From positions 434,924,270-434,988,269 of the forward strand of contig OX465595.1 in assembly GCA_950022295.1 (NCBI GenBank): a stretch of 64,000 nucleotides of DNA, in the 5' to 3' direction. The notes beneath the pieces were generated by a model that ran no database searches, had not been told where the DNA came from, and saw only the letters and a program-made list of their open reading frames with translations. The stretch is from Bromus sterilis (lineage: Eukaryota > Streptophyta > Magnoliopsida > Poales > Poaceae). Of the stretch, positions 11,410 through 22,537 are shown piece after piece. Both the position numbers and the translations under genes were made by a program. Within the stretch, counting starts at the first letter, position 1; each line of letters opens with the position of its first letter.

Positions 11410-12189
11410 ATGGCAGATCTTCCCCCTCGGCAGATTGTTCGTTTGACCAGGTGCCTCGGTGTGCGTGGCCATCCCGCCACGTTGATCGAGATGATGTCCT
11501 ATGTGGGATATCGATGGTACCCTGAGTACACCGTTGAGGAGCAGTTCCACGACTTCAACCAGACGCAGTTCCACTTCATTGTTCGGATCTACCTGCACCA
11601 CGTTGGAGTCACTCAGCCTATCCACTTTGGACATGGCATTGGCATTACCGAGAACATGGCTGTGCAGGATGCTGCATACTCATGTATGACACTGCTGAGA
11701 GAGGAGCACACTTTGCTGAGAGAGACTTCTTTCCGCTATATCCCTGCTGCACTTCCAGGAGAAGAGGGATATTACACCGGACTCTACTCAGATCACTCTG
11801 CAGAGGATCCCGCACTTCAGATGACTGCTAGGTTTGCTAGTGATAGAGATCGTGATGCACGCGCTCTCCGTTTCGAGCTTCACGCCACCCGTGTTCGCCT
11901 GTATCGAGCACTGACCCTTTTGGCACCCTTTGTGAGCGTTGGATCAGTTGAACATGATCCTATCTACCCAGTGTGGACTCAGATGCCTTCTCGAGTTGCT
12001 TGGCCCGAGATTGGAGGCATTTTGCCACCCCGTGGTCCTTTTCTTCCACCCTACGCTGGACCTAGGCCCCATCCTTGCCCAAATGGATATCAGGGTCCAC
12101 AAGCCTCCGTGTTTTCCGATGGTCACCTCCAGCTACAGGGATACACGGGTAAATTTTATGAGGACTACTATGGAGATGGAGATGAGTGA
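11410..12189 (+). CDS. ORF1: extra 5' ORF of the chromovirus family, dsRBD-like (259 aa)
   Basis: The frame is open from an ATG just after a pyrimidine tract and CAG to TGA at 12187-12189. It is separate from gag, which starts 329 bp downstream. Residues about 20-95 follow the order of a double-stranded-RNA-binding domain: a helix with P, L and E positions (HPATLIEMMSYVG), a PEY turn, a beta-rich stretch (QFHFIVRIY), then a G-x-G loop and an alanine-rich helix (MAVQDAAYSCMTLL). The basic KKxAK motif that normally contacts RNA is replaced by TENMAVQ, so RNA binding is uncertain. The middle is charged and helical, residues about 205-235 are Pro/Gly-rich, and the tail is acidic (YEDYYGDGDE). Same-length copies lie in G3 and G4 but contain stops. 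The dsRBD resemblance is my reading and needs a profile search. Confidence 0.7.
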   Translation: MADLPPRQIVRLTRCLGVRGHPATLIEMMSYVGYRWYPEYTVEEQFHDFNQTQFHFIVRIYLHHVGVTQPIHFGHGIGITENMAVQDAAYSCMTLLREEHTLLRETSFRYIPAALPGEEGYYTGLYSDHSAEDPALQMTARFASDRDRDARALRFELHATRVRLYRALTLLAPFVSVGSVEHDPIYPVWTQMPSRVAWPEIGGILPPRGPFLPPYAGPRPHPCPNGYQGPQASVFSDGHLQLQGYTGKFYEDYYGDGDE

Positions 12190-12239
12190 GACCGCCTGTG
12201 GTCTTACTTAGTGATGATGTAGTAGTATCTTAGTATATT

Positions 12240-12518
12240 GTAAGCAAGGTGTCTATGTTCCAGAGGCTTAGATAAATAATGTATAGGAAGTCAGAGTGCC
12301 TCTGAAGGATGTATCATCTTCATCACGTTTGTATTAGCTTGGTGCTTGTACTAAAACGATGTATGGCTTGTATGACAGCTTGTTAATATATGGCTTGTAT
12401 GCTTTTATCACCATGTTGTCAAGATGATTACTTCCTTTGCTCTGTAATCCTTCCAGTACTTCAATACCTTGTTAGACTCTCCCAATCAACTCTGTTTGAC
12501 TTTGGTTTTTCCTTCAGG
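12240..12518 (+). other. ORF1-gag spacer with candidate intron
   Basis: No gene is seen between ORF1 and gag. A donor-like GTAAGC begins at 12240 and a pyrimidine tract ending CCTTCAG stops one base before the gag ATG. Both are conserved in G3 (51686, 51965) and G4 (58868, 59148). This could let one transcript skip ORF1 or remove the spacer. Confidence 0.4.
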
Positions 12519-15500
12519 ATGTCTCAAGGAAGCCGTGGCCAGGTTGCTCGTAACCAAGGTCGTGGGAATGACCAGGAGGAAGGCAACCTTCCACCCCCAC
12601 CCACGATGGATCAGGTTCTGATGGAGGTCGAGAGGAAACGCCGAGACTCTCACCATCTGTTGGAAGTCATTGCTCGCAACACCACTCAGCAGCGCAATGA
12701 GTTGGTGTCCCTGAACGACTTCATCCGACTTCATCCCCCGGTTTTTAGTTACTCCACCGAGCCCCTTGACGTCGATGACTGGCTTCCCAGCATCGAGAGG
12801 AAGCTCCAAGAAGGCCGTGTTGCAACTGGTGACAAGGTCAGCTATGCCACCTATCACCTCAAAGGTGCAACTAGCTCTTGGTGGGAGAACTTTCTGAATA
12901 TGCGTCCCGATGGACCACCTGCATCTTGGGAGGAATTCTGCACGTCCTTCCGCGAGCACCACATTCGCAAGGGTCTTATGGACCGCAAGCGTGAGGAGTT
13001 CTGCAACCTCACCCAAGGCAGGAGGACTATTGACGAGTTTAGTCGTGAGTTCAACCGACTTGCTCGTTATGCTACCGAAGAAGTCTCCACCGACTCCAAG
13101 AAACAAGAGAGGTTCCGTCGTGGCCTCAACACTGGACTCCGTCGTGAGCTCAACCTTCATGACTTTGCCACATTCCAGGTCCTTGTCAACAAGGCCATCA
13201 AAGCAGAGGACATGAACACTCCCAACGATTTCCGCAAACACCCTAGAGATGATGGCTCATCCAGTTCTGGCTCCCAGAAGCGCAAGATCTGGATCCCAAA
13301 CAGCATGTTCCGCCAGAACAACCCACCGAGGCCATCCTATGTGGCGCCTCGTCCACCAACCCAGTTCCACCCAGCTCCACCAAACAACCCAGCTCCACGA
13401 ACTGTTTTCGGAGCCTGTTACAAGTGTGGTCAGGCAGGCCACTACTCTCGTGAGTGTCCCCAGAATCAGATCCAGCATCAGAATGCTCCACCCCGTGCCG
13501 GAGGCAACAACAACAATGGCCGTGGCAAGCCACCCCATAAGGTCTACACCGCCAAACCCGCTCCTCCCGCCACTCGTGGATGTGTGAACCAGATCGCCGC
13601 CGAAGAGACAGACGACACCACTGACGTCATTCTTGGTACGCTCCCAGTCAATTATGTTCCTACTTCCGTTCTTTTCGACCCAGGAGCATCTCATTCATTC
13701 ATGTCGGAAAGTTTTGCACTTCGTCATGAGTTATCTTTTGTTGAATTGTCCACCCCAATGATTATTCAAACTCCAGGGTCAAGATGGCAAACTAATAGAG
13801 TAAGCCATGGTAATAAAATTGCAATTGAGGGTTTAGTATTCCTTGCTTCACTCATAGCCCTCAAGTCTTCAGACATTGATGTCATCCTTGGCATGGATTC
13901 GCTATCAAGACAGAATGCCTACCTGGATTGCAAAGGCAAATCCGTGAAACTCACCCACCCTTCAGGCAAAACAGTCAACTATACCTCACCCAGAACAAGA
14001 ACCCAAGTGCATTCCTTGAATGTACTTCCCCTTCCCGATCTTGAAGATATTCCGGTGGTTCGTGACTTCCCGGATGTCTTTCCTGAAGAGCTGCCGGGCA
14101 TGCCACCCGACAGATGTGTAGAGTTTATAGTGCATCTTGCCCCAGGAACCGCACCAATTTCTAGACGCCCATACAAAATGGCCCCACGTGAGTTAGCTGA
14201 GCTTAAAACCCAACTGGAAGCTTTGTTGGAGAAAGGCTTCATCCGCCCTAGCTCATCGCCATGGGGTTGCCCCGTTCTGTTCGTAACGAAGAAAGATGGA
14301 ACATAAAGGATGTGCGTAGACTATCGCCCGCTAAATTTAGCGAAGATAAAGAACAAGTACCCACTGCCCAGGATCAATGATCTTTATGATCAACTTGCAG
14401 GATCCTCTGTCTTCTCCAAGATGGATTTGAGATTAGGTTATCATCAAATCAAAATCCGAAACGAGGACATTCCCAAAACGGCTTTTACTACTCGTTATGG
14501 TCTTTACGAGTACACCGTCATGTCCTTTGGTTTAACCAATGCCCCCGCCACTTTCTCACGCATGATGAACTCGATCTTCATGGAGTATTTGGACCAGTTC
14601 GTCGTGGTTTACCTCGATGACATCCTTATATACTCGAAGAACAAAGAAGAACATGCCGAACACCTAAGGCTGGTATTGATGAAACTTAGAGAGCATCGCC
14701 TGTATGCTAAATTCTCCAAGTGTGAATTCTGGCTACCAGAAGTGACCTACTTAGGCCACGTGATTTCTGCGAAAGGCATTGCTGTGAATCCCGAGAGAGT
14801 TCAGGCCGTCCTTGACTGGACTCCACCTGAATCGGTTAAGCAAGTTAGGAGTTTTCTTGGCCTAGCCAGCTATTGCCGCCGCTTTGTCGAGAACTTTTCT
14901 AAAGTTGCAAAGCCTCTAACTGAACTCCTCAAGAAAGATAAGAAATTCTTATGGACTCCCAAGTGCGAGGAAAGCTTTCAAGAGCTAAAAAGAAGATTGA
15001 CTTCTGCACCTGTACTTGCACCTCCAGACACCAAAAAGGATTTCGAGATCTATTGTGACGCATCACGGCAAGGGTTAGGATGCATACTTCTGCAAGATCG
15101 ACATGTGGTAGCTTATGCTTCACGCCAGTTGCGGCCACATGAAGAGAACTATCCTACCCATGACCTTGAACTCGCTGCCGTAGTTCATGCCCTAACAACT
15201 TGGCGACATTACCTCCTTGGTAACCGTTGCGAGATCTATTCCGACCACAAAAGCCTCAAATATATTTTGACCCAGCCAGATCTTAATCTCAGGCAAAGAC
15301 GCTGGATTGAGTTGATAAAAGATTACGACGTAGTAATTTCTTACACCCCAGGCAAGGCCAACGTCATGGCTGATGCACTAAGTCGTAAGTCGTATTGTAA
15401 CAACCTCATGTTACAACAGTATCAACCACTTCTTCATGAGGACTTTCGCAAACTCAATCTTGAGATTGTTCCTCATGGCTATCTTTCTACCTTGGTGGCG

Positions 15501-17100
15501 AAACCAACTCTTGAGGATCAAATCATAGTTGCCCAAAGGCGTGCACGAGGTGTTCGCTGGATCAAGGAGAACATTGCTAGCGGAGTTGCTAAGTGTTTCT
15601 CCACAGATAGCAAAGGAACGGTATTCTTTGAAAATCGTTTGGTAGTACCTAAGAATAGGGAACTAAGGCAACTCATCCTCAAGGAAGCCCATGACACACC
15701 CCTCTCGATTCATCCCGGTAGCACAAAAATGTACCGAGATCTACGCCAGAGATTTTGGTGGACTAGGATGAAGAGAGACATTTCTCAATTTGTTGCCGAA
15801 TGTGATGTTTGTCGTCGCATTAAGGCAGAACATCAAAGACCTGCTGGTACACTTCAACCTTTGTCTATTCCCGAGTGGAAATGGGACAAAGTCGGTATGG
15901 ACTTCATCACCGGCTTTCCAAGAACCCAGAAAGGAAACAATGCCATCTTCGTTGTCATAGATAGGCTTTCCAAAGTTGCTCACTTCCTTCCGGTTCGCGA
16001 GTCTATAACTGCTAGTCAGTTAGCGGACTTGTACATCTCTAGAATTGTATCCCTTCATGGTGTTCCTTTGGAAATCAATTCTGATCGCGGTAGCCTTTTC
16101 ACCTCTAGATTTTTGGGAAGCTTTCAGAATGCTATGGGAACTCATCTCTCCTTTAGTACAGCTTTCCATCCTCAGTCTAGCGGTCAAGTCGAAAAGGGTT
16201 AACCAAATTCTTGAAGACATGCTCAGAGCTTGTGTTATCTCATTCGGAAAGAATTGGGAGAAGTCTCTTCCATTTGCCGAATTTTCTTATAACAATAGTT
16301 TTCAATCTAGTCTGAACATGGCTCCTTTTGAACTCCTATATGGACGACGATGTCGAACACCACTAAACTGGTCAGAAACCGGTGAAAGACAATTCTTTGG
16401 ACCTGATATGATCAAGGAAGCAGAAGAGCAAGTTCGCATTGTTCGTGATCAATTGAAAGCAGCCCAGTCTCGTCAGAAAAGCTACTATGATCTTCATCAT
16501 AGGCAAGAGAGCTACAATCTGGATGAGAAGGCTTACCTTCGGGTTACTCCTCTGAAGGGAACCCAACGTTTCGGTATCAAAGGCAAGTTGGCCCCACGTT
16601 ACATCGGACCTTTCCGCATTATTGCTAAACATGGAGAAGTTGCCTACCAACTTGAACTACCTCCGTACCTCTCCCGAGTACATGATGTATTCCATGTGTC
16701 CCAACTCAGGCGATGCTTCAAGGACCCCATCCGCGAAGTCGACCATGAAACGCTTGATCTCCAAGATAAACTTTCCTATCGAGAATACCCCGTTCGTATT
16801 CTTGATTCCGCAGAGCGTGTCACTCGTCGTCAGAATATTAGGTTTCTGAAAGTGCAATGGTCACACCAGTCTGAAAGAGAAGCTACGTGGGAAAGAGAAG
16901 ACCGTCTCAGTGCCGAGTACCCCACCTTCCTCCCGCAGACTTCTGAATCTCGGGACGAGATTCTGTTGAGTGGGGGCGAGTTGTCAGATCCCTCTGTTAG
17001 GTATGTGCTAGGGTTAGCTAGTACTCTTGCATCATGTCAAAATTTCAAAGGAAAATTCAATTTCAAAATCAAAATGGGAGAAGGAACACCCCCCAGATGA
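12519..17100 (+). pseudogene. G1 gag-pol polyprotein (one stop, one frameshift)
   Basis: The start is MSQGSRGQVARN at 12519; an in-frame upstream Met at 12390 is absent from the copies' conserved part and lies in the candidate intron. In order: gag with a retrotransposon-gag core (WWENFLNMRPDGPPASW) and CCHC knuckle CYKCGQAGHYSREC (residues about 300-313); protease with VLFDPGASHSF, where DPG replaces the usual DSG/DTG (Asp about 387); RT with VVVYLDDILIYSK (codons near 14601-14640); RNase H (FEIYCDASRQGLG); integrase HHCC finger (about 15690-15830) and DDE core (D about 15897, D about 16082, E about 16192); GPF module (APRYIGPFRI); and chromodomain (FLKVQWSHQ, ATWERED). Breaks are a GAA-to-TAA stop at 14304-14306 at the start of RT and one extra A in the run at 16192-16195. 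The frame then reads through the purine tract into the LTR. It is inactive without repair. Confidence 0.92.
16968..16981 (+). other. Polypurine tract of G1
   Basis: GAGTGGGGGCGAGT directly precedes the 3' LTR start TGTCAGAT. G2 has the same tract on the minus strand at 42899-42912. It lies inside the last codons of pol. Confidence 0.88.
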
Positions 17101-18415
17101 ATTAATTCAAAAGGCCAGATAAAAATCTTTTCCAAAAATTCATGTTAGATTTTTGAAAAGTCTTATAAATGAGTGTGATCACATATCAAGTGATGTGGGA
17201 CCCACCCCATGCTCATAGAATTTTCAAATATTCAAACAGTGCCTTGGAATTAAAGAAAAACCCCTATTTGAGTTAAGATTCAAATTATTTGAATTTTAAA
17301 TATGTTGAAACTTTATAAGTGGCTAGTCTATATTATTATGAGGCCACATAAACATTTTCAGCATTTAATAAAATGTTTAGCTATTTTATTTAGCTAAACA
17401 GAACAAATGGCAGAAAGAAAAACAGAAAGAAAAGAGAAGGGGGCTTACCTGCAAAGAGGCCCGACTAGCTCCCCAGCGGCCCAGCCCACCTCCCCTCCTT
17501 GTCGTCTTCTTCCCCGCGCTGCCAAGCAGCTCGCTGGAGCGGCAGAGCGCGGCGACGACGACACCTCGACGCCTTCGAGCTTCCAGGCCCCCCCAAGCCT
17601 CATCTCCTCGTCTGGACGCATCCTGGAGCCGCCCCAGTTCATTCCCCCCCTCCTCGTCGTCTTCCCCTTCCTCTCTCGCCCGATTCGTCGCCGCCCGAGA
17701 AGGACGCCGGAGCACCGTTGAGCCCCCGCGTAGCCATTGACACCGAGAAGCCCCAAGACCGTGTCCAAGTTCTTCCTCGTCGTCGTCTTCATCGACCTGC
17801 AGAAGAAGGCGAGCCCGGAGCCCTCCTAGTCACCTGAATCAAACTCGAGCCGCCGCCGGACCCGCAAGAACTCTCCAACGAATTCGTCCTCATCACGCCG
17901 CCGTTCACCTCACCGTCTGCTCTGCTGAGTTCCTGGTGAGCTCACGACCGAAACCCCTAACTTTACCCCTTCGATTGCTTCCTCTAGCCTTGGTCGCCAT
18001 GAGAGTCGAAGCTCCTCGCCGCCGGGATCCATGGAGACGTCCAACCGCTACGCCATCGAGCCCGCCATGTTGTCCATCATGTTCACCGTGGTCCACCTCT
18101 TCGAACCAGCCTAGCCCCGCCTTGATCCGTGCCCTGGAACGAAATCCCGATCACGGCCGTAGCTAGGTCGCCGCAGAACTTGACTCCGGCGAGCGTACAG
18201 TGCACCCCAACACTTGGGATCAGTCCCATTCGACGCGCGCGAGTGATGGCTTCAAGATGGTGGTCTCCGCGCTCCATTTCTTCAACGGAATCGCCCTCCC
18301 CGTGCAGCGCCGCCGCGGACTAGTCGCCGGCGGTTAACCGCAGGCGAGTTAGCCCAACCCCCCCCCTCCCGTTAATCACCGAACTAATGACCCCCTAGGT
18401 CACTGACCAGTGGGC

Positions 18416-18439
18416 CCAGTGGCTTAATTAAGCCACTGG
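18416..18439. repeat. Perfect 24-bp palindrome in the LTR
   Basis: The half-site CCAGTGGCTTAA is followed by its exact reverse complement TTAAGCCACTGG. The same palindrome occurs at 47786-47809 and 62647-62670. It is absent from the G1 5' LTR because the interval was replaced there. Confidence 0.95.
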
Positions 18440-20148
18440 TTAATTTAACCCAGCCGGTTATTTAAACCCAGCCACTGACAGGTGGGACCCCCTTGTAAGC
18501 CCCCCCTGACGCCAGCACTGACGCAATAAATCATTTTATTGAATTTCCAGAAAATCAAATTGTTTTAAAGAATTTCAGAAATTCCAGAAAATACCCCAAA
18601 CTTTGGAAATTCATAGAAAACTCATATTAACTCCAAATTGGACAAAAAATATATGAAAAATGATCAGGAGAAAATTATCTTTCCAAATATGCAACTTTCA
18701 ACTATGTTGGAGTTGATTTTCAAATGGGACCAGTAGCATATGTCATTTGAATTATTTGGAATTAATTCAAATTCAATTCAAATGATTTTGCAACTTGGAC
18801 CATGGAATTATGCTACAATTCAACCACACATCAGAGGCATATCATACACATTTGAAGATGATTCAAAATGATCAAACAGTGTCACATGCAACTTGGTTAA
18901 TTTGAATTCAAATGTGGAGTTTGAATTTGCAATTCAATTTGCAATATACTCCATTTAAATGGAATTGCTTCACACATCAAAGCATGTACATCAAGATTCA
19001 AACTTCCATCATGTGTTTGTGCATTGTATTTACTTTGCTACTTTGCTTGTTGTTTGTCGAGTAGAGGTGGAACCGGAGCAGGAGGCTGCCCCCTTCGTTG
19101 AAGACCCAGAACCCGAACCTCGTCAGCAAGGCAAGCAAACCCCCATTGATCATGTCGATAAAATCCCACTTCCCTCTCATGTCTCGCTTATGCATTGCTT
19201 AGGATGATCACCATGATTCGTTTCTACCGCATAGAAGAACCCATTCCTTTGCATGACCTATCATTTTGTCACAGTAGTAAGCAAACCACAATCCTAGCAA
19301 ATGTAGGAGTTGATTTATTATCATGTGGCCCCTGCAAATGTTATCGCTTATTGCATGCTTAGTATGATACCATGTTGTTACTGTGATGTGAGTCGGGATG
19401 GGAATGATCATGTTGATGATGGTAGAAAAGTGTTGGTGAATCGACCCTAATACAAGGTGAACGATGAGAGGTTGTGTAGGAGTACACGGTGGGTTGTCTC
19501 GTTGAACACCGCCCTAGTACGAGTTCTTGTGTGGTGATCCAAGATGAAGAGTACAACCACACATTGGGCTCACTGACCCCTCTCAACTTACTAACTCATC
19601 CCTTTCGATGTCCAGATGTCGCAATAGTTCGGAGTTCTGGTAGGTCTGTGGCCTGGTTGCTAAGTGAGAGAACGGCTCATCCGAGACCGGCTTATGCACC
19701 ACGCACACATCACTTGGGTCCACTTCGGTAAACCGGCCGGGTTCACGATAGTGGTAACCAACCCAAGTAGGCGGCTTTCTCGGACTAGATCGGCTATGAG
19801 GTAACAGTTGTGGTGAGCATCCTCGCTGGCACCCCTTGAATGGTGTCGAGATCAAAGGCGGTAAATGATGATCATGTGTGTGTAGCGGTACATCCCTGCA
19901 GGGTTAACAAAACTATTCGAATAGCCGCGTCCGCGGTTATGGACTGCTTGGAAAGCTTAGCTTGATTATTAGATAACTTGAACCGGATACTTCTAAAACA
20001 CACCAAGATAAGTGTGAGTGCTATGGCGTGCTTTCTCATGGGGAAGTCGAGGAAGGCACCATAGTGGTGTAATTGGTTGGAGAAAGTAGTGGACTCGTGT
20101 ACGCTTCTTACCTCAAAGTCTGGTACTCGTAGTTCAGGATTAGCCAAG

Positions 20149-20151
20149 TCA
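20149..20151. other. Deletion junction of 909 bp
   Basis: TCA is shared by the LTR side (30500-30502 in unit 2) and the G2 side (31409-31411). Everything between, including the end of the G1 LTR and its target duplication, is missing here. This looks like a microhomology-type deletion. Confidence 0.85.
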
Positions 20152-20755
20152 CATGTCTGTGATCACATTACATCATACAACGGAAGCAAATTAGGTCTGA
20201 GTACAGACAAGTTTAACAAATGGCTTAGAGAAGCCTTGTAAACATACACGCCCTTCCACGAGGGACCACACTGCTGTCTGGGACTATGCTAACTTAGTCA
20301 ACGTCGAGCTTCAGGTCGGTGACTCCATCGGGGTCTGGGCTTCCATCTAAAACATAGAATAAGCAAACGTGAGTACAAAGTCGTACTCAGCAAGACTTAC
20401 ATCAGAACTACACTACTCATGCTCAAGTATCAAGGTAAAGGGTGGTGGGGTTTCAATATGCAAAAGTGCCAGCTTTGACTTGGCTTGTCCTGTACTACGA
20501 ATACCAGACTTGAGGTAAGAAGCGTACACGAGTCCACTACCAAGTCTCCAACCAATACACCACTATGGTGCCTTCCTCGACTTCCCCACGAGAAAGCACG
20601 CCATAGCACTCACACTTATCTTGGTGTATTTTAGAAGTATCCAGTTCAAGTTGTCTAATAATCAGGTAAAGGTTCCAAGTAGTCCTTAACCGCGGACGCG
20701 GCTATTCGAATAGTTTTGTTAACCTTGCAAGGGTGTAAGCTACACACACATGTTC
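20152..20755 (-). mobile_element. G2 LTR segment, duplicated copy in unit 1
   Basis: It matches 31412-32015 with a small number of substitutions (for example CAACGGAAG against CAACAGAAG). The last bases TGTTC (20751-20755) are the left target bases of Copia A. No gene. Confidence 0.88.
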
Positions 20756-22525
20756 TGTTGGGGTTCGGGGCAGAAAACACAAATTTTTTAACCTACGAGA
20801 CCCATACCCAAGACCTATGCTATGCTGATGCAAGTAACGGACAGAAATAGATCACATACCGGTATGTAGTCCGTTAAGCGGGAAACGTTCCCGCATGAAC
20901 GTGGTTGGTGTAGTCGTACCGGCAATCCCCGATGTCGCGCAGATCCACGATGACTCCTGTAGCCACCCGATCCTTGTGGACCGATGACGGGATTACGTCC
21001 CCGTCGGAACGTTGCTGATGAAGACCTCGCGATATGACCACGACGATGAAGTAGCACCACAAGTGTAGTGCCTCGCGGGATTATACACATACAGTATACT
21101 CGACGTCCCTCCAGGCTCCGAACCAGTAGAGCAGCGGAAAGAAGATGGATTCGGATCCCGATTCCAGCAGCATGACGGCGTGCGTATAGTGGAGAAATCC
21201 CCAACCAAGTGTAGACTCCAAACAAGGGGAGTCCACTCGAGGAAGGAGAAAGGAGGGAGAGAGAGATGAGAACTTGTCTCAAAAAATTGATGATTAAAAG
21301 GGCACCTCTACCCCTCCTTATATAGGCCAAGGAGGGGTGCCACCCCCCCTCCACTTCCGGGGTGGGACTAATCCCAAGGGGAGGGGGTGCGCCATGAATA
21401 AAAAGGGTGGGCCCCTCTATGGCGCCATGGCCCATGGGGGAGGACTCCCTCTCCCCCTAATGGGCCCTATGAGGCCCATATGCCTTTTAATTCATTTTTA
21501 ATTATATTTAAATATATTTTAATATTTAATTCAGATAATTAAATAATAAAACATATATTAAATATATTTTGAACCTTTCAAAATACCCGGAACAACTTCC
21601 GGCCTTCATCGGAACAATTCCGGTGTTCTCTCCAATTTCTCCGGTGATCCCAAATCAATCCTTACTGCGTCGAGTACCCTTAAGTGTAACACCCTACGGT
21701 CCGGGAAACAGCAGACATGATCGAGACAATTCTCATTGATCAATGACTAATCAATTGGACCTGGTTACAATCCTTGATAGCCCCTGCGCTTCCATCGAAT
21801 GAACTTCAATCGCTGTTGGATCCGTTAACCGTGTGCCTGTTCCCTTTGTCCTATGGTACTTTGCTTGTCCGAGGTTTGATCATCGGTATCCAATATACCT
21901 AGTTCTTCCTCGTTCTCAACAAACAAGTTTACTCGTTCCCTTGATATTACAACTCCGTGATCTAGTCACACGTTTGCAAACTTTATGATGCAATATCACC
22001 GAGTGGGCCCAGAGTACCTATTCGTCACACGGATGGAAAAATCCCGCTTTGATCTATTTGCATACTCATCAACCATCTATTTCGGAATACCCAAAGTGCA
22101 CCGTTATGGCCAGCATATTTCAGTCAGGCGGTGGGATACAAATCAAAGTCTCCTCATAGATGACAATTACGTATGATCATTACGGTCAAAGGATCTGGTC
22201 ACTACGTTATAGTTATCGCAATGTCGAACTATGTGACTTGATCACATCGCAACACTTCTGGTGGGTGTATGTCCATCATATCATTATCCAATGATACGAC
22301 TCCATTGTCAACAGACGCCATTGTCTCATGATCAGGAAACCTTGATCATCAATCTCCCAATGGACTAGTATACTAGGGATAACTAGGGACCTGGTTGTTT
22401 GTATACCACACATGTATTAATGTTTCCGCTTAATACAGTTCTAGCACGGTATCAAATGTATTATGAACTAATGGAATATGCTCGATAAAACATATTTTAT
22501 TTGCCTCTAGGGCACATTCCCAACA
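20756..22525 (-). mobile_element. Copia A 3' LTR (1,770 bp)
   Basis: It is on the left because the element is on the minus strand. The 5' LTR at 27258 is 13 bp longer; one visible insertion lies in an AT-rich stretch near 28060. A 206-codon frame near 20815-21435 is an LTR coincidence, not a gene. A TATA box is present at 21318-21324. Confidence 0.87.
21318..21324 (-). promoter_or_regulatory. TATA box of the Copia A 3' LTR
   Basis: Minus-strand TATATAA within GGCCTATATAAGGAGG, the canonical promoter core of this LTR type. Equivalent boxes lie at 27822-27828, 32579-32585 and 39082-39088. Confidence 0.7.
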
Positions 22526-22537
22526 GTCTCCCACTTG
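22526..22537 (-). other. Polypurine tract of Copia A
   Basis: Minus-strand CAAGTGGGAGAC immediately precedes the LTR start TGTTGGGAATG. This is the usual tract for the Angela/BARE group. The copy in Copia B is at 33786-33797. Confidence 0.85.

Larger units (their letters stand above)
16982..20151 (+). mobile_element. G1 3' LTR, first part
   Basis: It starts TGTCAGATCC and matches the 5' LTR closely up to ...TTAGCCAAGTCA at 20151. Sequence then switches to the G2 LTR. Unlike the 5' LTR it keeps the normal interval 18311-18775. Its first bases have lost one A relative to the 5' LTR (GGTATGTG against GGTAATGTG). No gene is called in the GC-rich block 17445-18350. Confidence 0.9.

Noticed and set aside
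12390..12518. Longer gag start at 12390
   Set aside because: The extra N-terminal codons lie in the spacer and candidate intron and differ from the corresponding upstream extensions in G3 and G4. MSQG at 12519 is conserved in all three.
20815..21435. 206-codon minus-strand frame in the Copia LTR, also at 27418-27900, 32075-32695 and 38579-39160
   Set aside because: It lies wholly in the LTR over the TATA box, changes length between LTR copies through small indels, and has no recognisable domain. It is repeated only because the LTR is repeated.
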